The position numbers and the translations under genes are program-made. A DNA stretch of 64,000 nt from Rhizobium etli CFN 42. Its GTDB lineage: Bacteria; Pseudomonadota; Alphaproteobacteria; Rhizobiales; Rhizobiaceae. Under the pieces are notes generated by a model, which was not told the origin of the DNA, made no database searches, and saw nothing but the letters and a program-made list of their open reading frames with translations. This document shows positions 10,431 to 18,418 of this stretch, piece by piece. The stretch covers positions 310,001 through 374,000 of the forward strand of contig NC_007765.1 of assembly GCF_000092045.1 (NCBI RefSeq). Reading direction: 5' to 3'. The number at the start of each line of letters is the position of its first letter. The stretch's first letter is position 1.

Positions 10431-11434
10431 CGGGAGCTCATGATCTTGATGCGGCGGGCGATGATCGGGATGGCGATGGTGATGATGAGCAGCAGGCCGA
10501 TAAAGATCGACATGACGATGCCGGGCACGTTCAACAGGCCGAGGCCGAAGGTGACGAGGCCCATGACGAAGGCGGCGATGACGACGCCGCCGATCGTGCC
10601 GGAGCCGCCGAGGATCGAGATGCCGCCGAGCACCACCATGGTGACGACCTCGAGTTCCCAGCCTTGGGCGATTGACGGGCGGGTCGAGCCGAGGCGCGAG
10701 GTCAGGCAGACGGCGGCGATGCCGCTCATGATGCCGGTCAGCAGGAAGAGAATGAATTTGACCCGCTCGACCGGAATGCCGGAGAAACGGGCTGCGAAGT
10801 CGTTATTGCCGATCGCATAGACCTGGCGGCCGAAATTCGTCGCATGCAGCAGCACGGCGAAGGCGATCGCCAGCACGATGAACAGCACGAATTCGAAGGA
10901 GAACACCCAGGCAACGTAACCTTGGCCGAAATAGGCGAAGTCGGCGGGATATTTGCCATAGGCCTGGTCGCCTAGCACGATATAGGAAATGCCGCGGAAA
11001 AGGCTCATCGTGCCGATGGTGACGACGATCGATGGCAGCTTCAGCACCGAGACCAGCACGCCGTTGAAGATGCCGCAGGCAAGGCCGGTGCCGAGGCCGA
11101 TCAGCACCAGGCCCGGAGTGCCGATGCCAATCTGCGCCGCCGCCCCCATTGCCGTCGAGGCGAGTGCGATGATGGCGGCGACCGAGAGGTCGATCTCGCC
11201 TGATATGACGAGCAGCGCCATGGCAAAGGCGATCATCGCCTTTTCTGTGAAGTTGAAGGTGGCGTCCGAGAGGTTCCAGGCATCGAGGAAATAGGGCGAG
11301 GCCAGGGAATTGAAGATGAAGATCAGGACGGCGACCGCAAAGAGCAGCACCTCCCAACTGGCGATAATGCGGCGCAGCGGCGTGCCGAGGCGGTCGGGGA
11401 TGACGCGCTTTTCGTGGGTGGATACGGTGCTCAT
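10427..11434 (-). CDS. rhaQ: L-rhamnose ABC transporter permease RhaQ
   Basis: This 335-residue inner-membrane permease belongs to the ribose/xylose/rhamnose importer family. It has about nine hydrophobic segments. The family motif [16 protein letters not shown] near residue 272 is the ATPase-coupling loop. [16 protein letters not shown] near residue 100 is the usual sugar-permease segment. It overlaps rhaP and rhaU by four bases on each side. It would form a heterodimer with RhaP. Confidence 0.92.
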   Translation of the reverse strand: MSTVSTHEKRVIPDRLGTPLRRIIASWEVLLFAVAVLIFIFNSLASPYFLDAWNLSDATFNFTEKAMIAFAMALLVISGEIDLSVAAIIALASTAMGAAAQIGIGTPGLVLIGLGTGLACGIFNGVLVSVLKLPSIVVTIGTMSLFRGISYIVLGDQAYGKYPADFAYFGQGYVAWVFSFEFVLFIVLAIAFAVLLHATNFGRQVYAIGNNDFAARFSGIPVERVKFILFLLTGIMSGIAAVCLTSRLGSTRPSIAQGWELEVVTMVVLGGISILGGSGTIGGVVIAAFVMGLVTFGLGLLNVPGIVMSIFIGLLLIITIAIPIIARRIKIMSSR

Positions 11435-12438
11435 GCTGCGGCCTCCGTTCTGATTTCGGCTGCGGCGCGGTCGCGCAGGATGATGCGGCCCCGGTTGCGC
11501 TCACGCCGGGCGTTGAAGGCAACGGCGAGAATGATGACGGTTCCGGAGATTGCCATCTGCGTGAAGGGTGAGATGCCGATCACCGGCAGCGCATTCTTGA
11601 TGACGCCGAGGAAGAGCGCGCCGAGCACGGTGCCAGCGACCGAGCCGACGCCGCCGGCAATCGAAATGCCGCCGATGACGCAGGCCGCGACGCTGTCGAG
11701 CTCGAAGCCGTTGGCGATATCGACATAGGCGACGGCATAACGCGACACCCAGAGATAGCTGGAAAGGCCGGCGAGCGCGCCCGACAGCACGAAGGCAAGG
11801 AACTTCGTCCGGCCGGTATCGATGCCGGCATAGACGGCGGCGGTCGGATTGCCGCCGGTTGCATAGGCCGAGCGACCAAACTGGCTATAGCGCAGCAGCG
11901 TGTACATCAGCGCGACGATGATGATAGCAACCCAACTCAGTACCGGCAGGCCGAGGATCGGCGTGCGGGGGACAGAGAGGAAGTTCGGCGTCATCTGGTG
12001 CGCGTTGACCCAAGCGCCGCCCGAAAGCACGAAAGCCATGCCGCGATAGATGGTAAGGGTGCCGAGGGTGACGACGATCGGCGGGATTTCGAGACGCCAG
12101 ACGAGAAAGCCATTGATGGTGCCGAGGGCCGCACCGATCGCGACCGCGGCAAGGATCAGCACCATCAGAGGTAGGCCCGGAAAGGCGGCATTCATCATCG
12201 CGATTGCCATGCCGGTAAAGGCGAGGTTGGCAGCAACCGACAGATCGATTGATTTCGTCAGAATAACAGTCATCTGGGCAAGCGCCAGAATGATAAGGAT
12301 CGCGGTGTCGTTGAAGATGCCGGCGAGATTATCCGGCGTGGCGAAATCGGCGGCTCGCGTCGAGAAGACGGCAATCATCACCACGATGATGGCAAAGAGC
12401 AGGGTTTCGCGTTTTTTCATCAGTCTGACCATGCCCAT
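11431..12438 (-). CDS. rhaP: L-rhamnose ABC transporter permease RhaP
   Basis: This permease pairs with RhaQ. It has about nine membrane segments, the segment KSIDLSVAANLAFTGMAIA, and the coupling loop IGGISIAGGVGSVAGTVLG. The frame is open from 12465, which would overlap rhaT by 23 bases. Met codons at 12450, 12438, 12432 and 12420 are alternatives; 12438 is chosen as the first ATG after the rhaT stop, giving 335 residues. The start is uncertain by several codons. Confidence 0.9.
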   Translation of the reverse strand: MGMVRLMKKRETLLFAIIVVMIAVFSTRAADFATPDNLAGIFNDTAILIILALAQMTVILTKSIDLSVAANLAFTGMAIAMMNAAFPGLPLMVLILAAVAIGAALGTINGFLVWRLEIPPIVVTLGTLTIYRGMAFVLSGGAWVNAHQMTPNFLSVPRTPILGLPVLSWVAIIIVALMYTLLRYSQFGRSAYATGGNPTAAVYAGIDTGRTKFLAFVLSGALAGLSSYLWVSRYAVAYVDIANGFELDSVAACVIGGISIAGGVGSVAGTVLGALFLGVIKNALPVIGISPFTQMAISGTVIILAVAFNARRERNRGRIILRDRAAAEIRTEAAA

Positions 12439-12442
12439 CACC

Positions 12443-13978
12443 TCATGCATTTCCGGTCGCCGCACGCACCAGCGCTTCCGGCGAAAGCTGATCGCGCTCG
12501 AAGAGCCCGACCGACAGGCCTTCCTTCATCACCAGCACCCGATCCGACATGCCGATGATCTCGGGCAGTTCGGAAGAGATCATGATGATCGAAAGGCCCT
12601 CAGCGGCAAGTTCGCTGATGAAGCCGTGCACGGCGGCCTTCGAGCCGATGTCGATGCCCTTCGTCGGCTCGTCGAGAATGATGACCTTGGGCATGGTGGC
12701 GAGCCACTTGCCGATGACGACCTTCTGCTGGTTGCCGCCCGACAGGGTGCCGACCGGCACGGAGAGGGCTGCGGCGCGCAAATCCAGCCGTTCGGCATAT
12801 TTGCGGGCGAGCGCGAATTCTTCCGCCGCCTTGAGAAAGCCCTTTCGCGACGTTCGCGCCAACGACGGCAGCGTCATGTTCTGATAGATCGGCATCGGCA
12901 GCGCCAGGCCGTGGCGGCCGCGCTCCTCCGGCACGTAGACGATGCCGGCCTTGATGGCGTCATGCGGCGAATTGATCGAAATTTCCCGGCCTTCAAGCGT
13001 CAGCCTGCCCGACAGCGGCTTGGTGACGCCGAAGAGCGATTGGGCAAGTTCCGATCGGCCGGCGCCGATCAGGCCGTAGATACCGAGAATTTCGCCCCGG
13101 CGCAGGGTCAGGGAAACATCACGAAATTCGGTGCGGTGGCAGTATTTTTCGACCTCGAGCACAGGGCCACCGATGGCGACATCGATCTTCGGAAAGACGT
13201 TCTCGACGTCGCGGCCGACCATCATACGGACGATCTCGTCCTGCGGTGTTTCCTTGAGGCGTCCCTGGCCGACCGCACGGCCGTCGCGGAAGACGACGAA
13301 ATCGTCGGCGATTTCGTAAAGCTCGTCGAACTTGTGACTGATGAACAGGATCGCCTTGCCCTGGTCCTTCAGGCCCCGGACAATGCGGAAGAGATCGTCG
13401 ATCTCCTTGCGGGAAAGGGCGGCGGTCGGCTCGTCCATGATGACGATGCGGGCCTCGATCGACAAAGCGCGTGCGATCGCCACCAGATGGCGTTGCGCGA
13501 TCGAGAGGTCCTTCAGCCGGATGGTTGGGTCGATATTGCTTTCGAGCGCGGTCAGCAGCGTCTTCGAGCGGCTGTTCATCGTCTGCCAGTCGATGGTGCG
13601 CAGGCGGGTGCGCGGCGCATGGCCGAGGAAGATGTTTTCGGCCACCGTCAATTCGTCAAAAAGCACGGTTTCCTGATGAATGGCGGTGACGCCGGCGTCG
13701 ATGGCGGCCTGGGCGCTGGCAAAACTCGTCGGCTGGCCGTCGACTAGGATCTCGCCTTCGTTCGGCCTGTAGATGCCGGTCAGGATCTTGACGAGCGTCG
13801 ATTTGCCGGCGCCGTTTTCGCCGATCAGCGCCGTCACCGTGCCGGGATGAAGCGCGATGCTGACATTGTCGAGCGCCTTCACACCAGGAAAGATCTGGGA
13901 GATGCCGCGCATTTCCAGAATGGCGGGCGCGTCGCCGGTTTTGCTGTCCGTGACGGGTTGTTGAAAGGCGGCGTTCAT
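12443..13978 (-). CDS. rhaT: L-rhamnose ABC transporter ATP-binding protein RhaT (duplicated ABC domains)
   Basis: This 511-residue protein is a fused double ATPase that powers RhaPQ. The first domain has Walker A GENGAGKST near residue 53 and Walker B ARIVIMDEPTAALS. The second has a degenerate Walker A (GLIGAGRSEL), the signature LSGGNQQKVVIGKWLA and Walker B VIILDEPTKGIDIG. The degenerate second site is normal for this family. It is separated from rhaS by 72 bases that contain a GC-rich hairpin. The name rhaT follows rhizobial usage and is unrelated to the E. coli RhaT symporter. Confidence 0.93.
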   Translation of the reverse strand: MNAAFQQPVTDSKTGDAPAILEMRGISQIFPGVKALDNVSIALHPGTVTALIGENGAGKSTLVKILTGIYRPNEGEILVDGQPTSFASAQAAIDAGVTAIHQETVLFDELTVAENIFLGHAPRTRLRTIDWQTMNSRSKTLLTALESNIDPTIRLKDLSIAQRHLVAIARALSIEARIVIMDEPTAALSRKEIDDLFRIVRGLKDQGKAILFISHKFDELYEIADDFVVFRDGRAVGQGRLKETPQDEIVRMMVGRDVENVFPKIDVAIGGPVLEVEKYCHRTEFRDVSLTLRRGEILGIYGLIGAGRSELAQSLFGVTKPLSGRLTLEGREISINSPHDAIKAGIVYVPEERGRHGLALPMPIYQNMTLPSLARTSRKGFLKAAEEFALARKYAERLDLRAAALSVPVGTLSGGNQQKVVIGKWLATMPKVIILDEPTKGIDIGSKAAVHGFISELAAEGLSIIMISSELPEIIGMSDRVLVMKEGLSVGLFERDQLSPEALVRAATGNA

Positions 13979-14007
13979 CAGATTTCTACCAGTGTCGAAT
14001 GGGAAAT

Positions 14008-14030
14008 CCCGGCGACCGTCGGCCGCCGGG
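14008..14030. other. GC-rich hairpin between rhaS and rhaT
   Basis: CCCGGCG, nine bases, CGCCGGG forms a 7-bp stem in the 72-base gap between the binding-protein and ATPase genes. On the transcribed minus strand no U-run follows, so it is more likely an mRNA-stabilising or partial-termination structure. Such structures raise binding-protein levels over membrane subunits in many sugar operons (inference). Confidence 0.5.
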
Positions 14031-14050
14031 CTTTTAAACGTCGTTCCGGA

Positions 14051-15046
14051 TCAGAAGACCTTGGAGAACTGGTCGATGTTCGAAGCATTGTAGACGAAGG
14101 GATCGGCCATGGCGGCTTCGCCGTTGTCGCCGACCTTGATCTTGCCCATGCGGCCGGCATTGATCTCGCTGCCCGGCTTGCCATCCGTCTCGCCCTTGAC
14201 GAGGCGGTAGGCGATCTGGGTGGCGGAGTAGCCGAGGTCGATCGGGTTCCAGATGGCGAATTCCTTCGTCGCGCCCGACTTGATCGCGCCGGCCATCTCG
14301 GAGGGCAGGCCGAGGCCGGTGACGTAGACCTTGCCGACAAGGCCCTTGTCTTCGACGACTTTGGAGGCGGCAAGAACGCCGACGGTAGTCGGAGCGACGA
14401 TGACCTTGACGTTCGGGTTCGACTTCAAGAGGCCTTCGGCTTCACGATAGGACTTGTCCGAAAGGTCGTCGCCGTAAACCGTGGTGACGAGGTTGAGGCC
14501 CGGGAAATCCTTGAGCTGCTTCTTCATCTGGTCGATCCAGATATTTTGGTTGGTCGAGGTGGTCGTTGCTGACAGGATGGCGAAGTCGCCCTTGCCGCCT
14601 TCGAGATGGTCCTTGGCGAGCGTCAGGCACATCTTGCCGATCAGCTCGTTGGACGACGGGTTGAGCTGCAGGATACGGCCCTCGGGGGCAACGCCGGAAT
14701 CCCAGGAGATGACCTTGATGCCGCGCTGGGTCGCCTTCTTCAGCGCCGGAACCAGCGCGTCGGGATCGTTGGCCGAAACGGCGATGGCATCAACGCCCTG
14801 GGCGATCAGCGAGTTGATGACTTCGATCTGGCCTTCTGCCGTCGTCGACGTCGGACCGGTGTAGATGACCTCTACGCCGCCGAGCTCCTTGGCGGCTTCC
14901 TGGGCGCCTTTATTGGCGGCGTCGAAGAAGCCGTTGCCGAGCGACTTGACGACGAGGCCGATCTTGATGTCCTTGGCGCTTGCGGTGCCGGCCATCATGG
15001 CGACGGCGAGCGCTACGCCGAGCGCAAGTGTCTTTGCGAGTTTCAT
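14051..15046 (-). CDS. rhaS: L-rhamnose-binding periplasmic protein RhaS
   Basis: This 331-residue protein is the sugar-binding component (type I periplasmic fold, ribose-binding family). It has a clear signal peptide, MKLAKTLALGVALAVAMMAG, with probable cleavage after TASA. The mature protein begins KDIKIGLVVKSLGNGFFDA. The hinge region contains NDPDALVPALKKA. It follows the regulator gene by 47 bases and opens the transporter part of the operon. This RhaS is unrelated to the E. coli AraC-type activator of that name. Confidence 0.93.
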   Translation of the reverse strand: MKLAKTLALGVALAVAMMAGTASAKDIKIGLVVKSLGNGFFDAANKGAQEAAKELGGVEVIYTGPTSTTAEGQIEVINSLIAQGVDAIAVSANDPDALVPALKKATQRGIKVISWDSGVAPEGRILQLNPSSNELIGKMCLTLAKDHLEGGKGDFAILSATTTSTNQNIWIDQMKKQLKDFPGLNLVTTVYGDDLSDKSYREAEGLLKSNPNVKVIVAPTTVGVLAASKVVEDKGLVGKVYVTGLGLPSEMAGAIKSGATKEFAIWNPIDLGYSATQIAYRLVKGETDGKPGSEINAGRMGKIKVGDNGEAAMADPFVYNASNIDQFSKVF

Positions 15047-15093
15047 GTCACTTTCCTCCCATTGAGATTAGACTTCCACACCTCGGCGGCGCC

Positions 15094-15906
15094 TCATGCG
15101 ACCGACGAGGAATCCTCCTTCGCGAGCTGGGCCACGGGGCTTGCGACAACGAGCCGGATGCCGGCATTCTCGACCATGCGAGCCGCCTCTTCCGAGATGC
15201 CGTCATCGGTGATGACCACAGAGACGCGGTCGAGCGCGCAGAGAATGAGGCTCGACCGGCGATTGAATTTGCTTGAATCGACCATGACGACGAGCTCGTC
15301 GGCCTGGTGCATCAGCTTCTGCTCGCTCTGGATGACGAGGGCATCCGCCTCCATGATGCCGAGCGGGCCGACGCCCTGCGCGCCGATGAACATGCGCCGC
15401 GCATAAAAATTGCGGATCGCGTCATTGTCGAAAGGTGACAGGATGAGGCTCTGCTCGCGATAGATCGCGCCGCCCGGCACCGTCACGGTGTTTTTGGAAT
15501 GCTTCACCAGATGCTCGGCGATCGCAAAGGAATTGGTCATGACCTGCATGCGGTGGCCGGCCATGTAGTGCACCATCTGGAAGGTCGTCGTACCGCCATT
15601 GATGATGATGGCGTCTCCCGCTTCGCAGAGATCGACGGCTGCGCGTGCAATTGCGCGCTTTTTATCGATGTTGACTGATTCCGAAACTCGGAAGGGGCGG
15701 CCGGCGAGGCTGCCGAGCTGCGGCGGATGCACCGCTTCCGCACCGCCGCGGACGCGGCGGATCTTGCCCTGCACATGAAGAGCCGCAATATCGCGTCGGA
15801 TTGTTGCTTCAGAAGCTTCCGTCAGCTCGGAAATATCCTGGATCGTAACGACGGACTTTTCCTGAACGGCGCTTAAGATGATGCGATGACGTTCGCGTTC
15901 GTGCAT
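15094..15906 (-). CDS. rhaR: DeoR-family transcriptional regulator RhaR
   Basis: This 270-residue regulator has an N-terminal DeoR winged helix, with HERERHRIILSAVQEK at the start and the recognition region SEATIRRDIAALHVQGK near residues 32-48. The C-terminal DeoRC sensor domain contains IIINGGTTTFQMV and VMVDSSKFNRRS. It heads the rhaRSTPQUK transcript and has a strong ribosome site (AGAGGAGGAG). In R. leguminosarum RhaR is a negative regulator of the rhamnose transcripts. The paired 17-bp inverted repeats upstream are its likely operators. Confidence 0.92.
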   Translation of the reverse strand: MHERERHRIILSAVQEKSVVTIQDISELTEASEATIRRDIAALHVQGKIRRVRGGAEAVHPPQLGSLAGRPFRVSESVNIDKKRAIARAAVDLCEAGDAIIINGGTTTFQMVHYMAGHRMQVMTNSFAIAEHLVKHSKNTVTVPGGAIYREQSLILSPFDNDAIRNFYARRMFIGAQGVGPLGIMEADALVIQSEQKLMHQADELVVMVDSSKFNRRSSLILCALDRVSVVITDDGISEEAARMVENAGIRLVVASPVAQLAKEDSSSVA

Positions 15907-15927
15907 TGGGCTCCTCCTCTCGTCATA

Positions 15928-15956
15928 TTTATTTCGTATCCGTTAAAGGCTGTCAA
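15928..15956 (-). promoter_or_regulatory. Predicted promoter of the rhaRSTPQUK transcript
   Basis: Read on the minus strand, TTGACA (15956-15951) is followed by a 17-base spacer and AATAAA (15933-15928), about 20 bases before the rhaR ATG. The -35 box overlaps the outer half of the left 17-bp repeat, as expected for a repressed promoter. This is a sigma-70-type match by eye. Confidence 0.55.
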
Positions 15957-15969
15957 TCATAAACGATCA
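15953..15969. promoter_or_regulatory. Putative RhaR operator, left copy
   Basis: TCAATCATAAACGATCA. Its reverse complement matches the right copy at 16005-16021 in 15 of 17 positions, including a perfect AAACGATCA core. It overlaps the -35 box of the rhaR-side promoter. Centre-to-centre distance of the two copies is 52 bases, about five helical turns, suitable for binding by one oligomer. Confidence 0.6.
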
Positions 15970-16004
15970 TAAAATTTCATATTGCGATGCAGCATAATCG
16001 AATT

Positions 16005-16021
16005 TGATCGTTTTCGATTGA
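16005..16021. promoter_or_regulatory. Putative RhaR operator, right copy
   Basis: TGATCGTTTTCGATTGA is the inverted partner of the copy at 15953-15969. It overlaps the -35 box of the rhaDI promoter, so both divergent promoters carry one operator in the same relative place. Confidence 0.6.
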
Positions 16022-16046
16022 CAAGCGTACTTTCGATGCGCGATAC
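16018..16046 (+). promoter_or_regulatory. Predicted promoter of rhaDI
   Basis: TTGACA at 16018-16023, a 17-base spacer, and CGATAC at 16041-16046. The -35 matches the consensus fully and the -10 is weak. It lies about 60 bases before the rhaD ATG at 16105 and mirrors the rhaR promoter. Confidence 0.55.
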
Positions 16047-16104
16047 CGTGAGCGAAAGGGCACGCTGATCGCGGCCCCCGACAAGCCTGATATGGGAGGA
16101 TGAC

Positions 16105-18201
16105 ATGGCGGCGAACGTCCGGCTTCTGGAAAACCGGTGGGATGATGGTTACGCGGCAGGCCTCGATGAGCCCGGCAAGCTGCTCTATCGCTCCAACCTG
16201 CTCGGCGCCGACAAGCGCATCACCAATTACGGCGGCGGCAACACCTCGGCAAAGGTGATGGAAACCGATCCGCTCGATGGCAGTAAGGTCAAGGTGCTCT
16301 GGGTCAAGGGCTCGGGCGGCGACGTCGGCACGATCAAGCTCGACGGCTTTGCCACCCTCTACCAGGACAAGCTAGAATCGCTGAAATCGATTTATAAGGG
16401 TGTCGAGGACGAGGACCGCATGGTCGGCTTCCTGCCGCACTGCACCTTCAATCTGAACGCCCGCGCCGCCTCGATCGACACGCCGTTGCACGGTTTCGTG
16501 CCTTTCACCCATGTCGACCACATGCATCCCGACGCGATCATCGCGATCGCTGCTTCGAAGAATTCCCGGGAATTGACCAAGCAGATCTTCGGCGACGAGA
16601 TCGGGTGGCTGCCCTGGCGTCGCCCGGGCTTTCAGCTCGGCCTCGATCTCGAAGCCTTCGTCAAGGCGAACCCGAATGCCAAGGGCGTCGTGCTCGAAAG
16701 CCATGGCCTGTTCACCTGGGCGAATGAGGCCAAGGCCTGTTACGAGCTGACGCTCGATATCATCAACAAGGCGATCGAATGGTTTGCCGGCCAGACCGAG
16801 GGCAAGACGATCTTCGGCGGTGCCGCCGTGCAAAGCCTGCCCGTTGCCGAACGCCGCGCCATCGCCGCCCGGCTGATGCCTGAGATCCGCGGCCGCATCG
16901 GCAAGCAGGAACGCAAGCTCGGCCATTTCGATGATCAGGATGCGGTTCTGGAATTCGTCAATTCGAAGAACCTGCGCCCGCTCGGGGCGCTCGGCACCAG
17001 CTGCCCCGACCATTTCCTGCGCACCAAGATCCGGCCGCTGATCGTCGAATTCGATCCCGCCAGGCCGGATGTCGATGCAATCGTCGCCGGTCTCGACAAG
17101 GCGCTGGAAGATTACCGCGCCGATTACGCCCGCTATTACAACGACTGCAAGCATGACAATTCGCCCGCCATGCGCGACGCCAATCCCGTCATCTTCCTCG
17201 TTCCTGGCGTCGGCATGTTGTCCTTCGCCCGCGACAAGGCGACGGCCCGAATTGCCAGCGAATTCTACGTCAACGCCATCAACGTCATGCGCGGCGCCTC
17301 CACGGTCTCGGAGTATCAGGGCCTGCCGGAGCAGGAGGCCTTCGACATCGAATACTGGCTGCTCGAAGAGGCCAAGCTGCAGCGTATGCCGAAGCCGAAG
17401 AGCCTTGCCGGGCGGGTGGCTTTCGTCACCGGCGGCGCCGGCGGAATCGGCCGCGCGACGGCCGCGCGCCTCGTCGGCGAGGGCGCATGCGTCGTGCTTG
17501 CCGACATCGACCAGGCGGCGCTCGAATCGACTGAGGCCGATTTCGTCAAGAAATATGGCGCCGATTCCGTGCGCAGCCTCCGGCTCGATGTCACCAAGGA
17601 AGATGCGGTGATCGCCTCCTTCGCGGAAGCCTCAGTCGAATTCGGCGGCGTCGACATCCTTGTCTCGAATGCCGGCATTGCCTCGTCCGCGCCGATCGAA
17701 GCGACCGAGCTTGCGACCTGGAACCGCAATATCGATATTCTGGCGACCGGCTATTTCCTGGTTTCGCGCGAGGCTTTCCGGCTGTTCCGCCGTCAGGCGC
17801 TCGGCGGCAACATCGTCTTCGTCGCCTCCAAGAACGGCCTCGCCGCTTCGCCGAATGCCTCTGCCTATTGCACGGCAAAGGCCGCCGAAATCCATCTTGC
17901 CCGCTGCCTGGCGCTGGAAGGCGCGGATGCCGGCATCCGCGTCAACACCGTCAACCCGGATGCGGTGCTGCGCGGTTCGAAGATCTGGAGCGGCGAATGG
18001 CGCGAGCAGCGCGCCGCCTCCTCGAAGATCGAGGTGGACGAACTCGAGGAACATTACCGCAAGCGTTCGATGCTGAAGCTCAACGTGTTTCCGGAAGATA
18101 TCGCCGAGGCGATCTATTTCTTGGCTTCGGATCTTTCGGCAAAATCGACCGGCAACATCATCAACGTCGATGCCGGCAACGTGCAGAGCTTTACGCGGTA
18201 A
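16105..18201 (+). CDS. rhaD: Bifunctional rhamnulose-1-phosphate aldolase / lactaldehyde (short-chain) dehydrogenase
   Basis: This 698-residue fusion splits rhamnulose-1-phosphate into dihydroxyacetone phosphate and lactaldehyde and then acts on the lactaldehyde. The N-terminal class II aldolase/adducin domain (about 1-400) contains GGGNTSAKVMETD and the metal-ligand region HVDHMHPDA. The C-terminal SDR domain (about 430-698) has the nucleotide motif VTGGAGGIGRATA and catalytic Ser plus YCTAK. Ribosome site GGGAGG precedes ATG 16105. The fused form is common in rhizobia and Bacteroidetes and differs from the single-domain E. coli RhaD. Confidence 0.93.
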   Translation: MAANVRLLENRWDDGYAAGLDEPGKLLYRSNLLGADKRITNYGGGNTSAKVMETDPLDGSKVKVLWVKGSGGDVGTIKLDGFATLYQDKLESLKSIYKGVEDEDRMVGFLPHCTFNLNARAASIDTPLHGFVPFTHVDHMHPDAIIAIAASKNSRELTKQIFGDEIGWLPWRRPGFQLGLDLEAFVKANPNAKGVVLESHGLFTWANEAKACYELTLDIINKAIEWFAGQTEGKTIFGGAAVQSLPVAERRAIAARLMPEIRGRIGKQERKLGHFDDQDAVLEFVNSKNLRPLGALGTSCPDHFLRTKIRPLIVEFDPARPDVDAIVAGLDKALEDYRADYARYYNDCKHDNSPAMRDANPVIFLVPGVGMLSFARDKATARIASEFYVNAINVMRGASTVSEYQGLPEQEAFDIEYWLLEEAKLQRMPKPKSLAGRVAFVTGGAGGIGRATAARLVGEGACVVLADIDQAALESTEADFVKKYGADSVRSLRLDVTKEDAVIASFAEASVEFGGVDILVSNAGIASSAPIEATELATWNRNIDILATGYFLVSREAFRLFRRQALGGNIVFVASKNGLAASPNASAYCTAKAAEIHLARCLALEGADAGIRVNTVNPDAVLRGSKIWSGEWREQRAASSKIEVDELEEHYRKRSMLKLNVFPEDIAEAIYFLASDLSAKSTGNIINVDAGNVQSFTR

Positions 18202-18226
18202 TTTTTGATTGGCGGCGGATGTGTCT

Positions 18227-18370
18227 GCCCCTCACCCTAACCCTCTCCCCCCCGTCATGACGGGAGAGGGACTTGCCCAGCGAAATGTTGGAGTGGGAGG
18301 AAGACGGTGCGGCACATCCACCTTCTCCCCGTCTGAACGGGGAGAAGGTGCCGGCAGGCGGATGAGGGGC
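18227..18370. repeat. Rhizobial mosaic intergenic repeat (RIME-like) between rhaD and rhaI
   Basis: The element is bounded by short inverted ends, GCCCCTCA (18227-18234) and TGAGGGGC (18363-18370). It holds two internal palindromes: an imperfect one at 18241-18270 around CCCGTCATGACGGG, and a perfect 12-bp stem with a CTGA loop at 18321-18348 (arm CCTTCTCCCCGT). The edge text CCCTCACCCTAACCC is a familiar rhizobial intergenic repeat. It occupies most of the 217-base gap and would be transcribed within the rhaDI mRNA. Confidence 0.75.
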
Positions 18371-18418
18371 GGCCCCACGGCGGTCCCAATTTAGAAATTG
18401 CATCAGTGGGAGGAAAGA

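Noticed and set aside
12050..13747. 565-codon open frame antisense to rhaT and rhaP
   Set aside because: Low-complexity shadow translation; the opposite strand encodes a full ABC ATPase with all motifs.
16018..16104. Possible CRISPR-like or tandem repeat in the rha control region
   Set aside because: Only two inverted copies are present, with no spacer-repeat pattern; it fits an operator pair.
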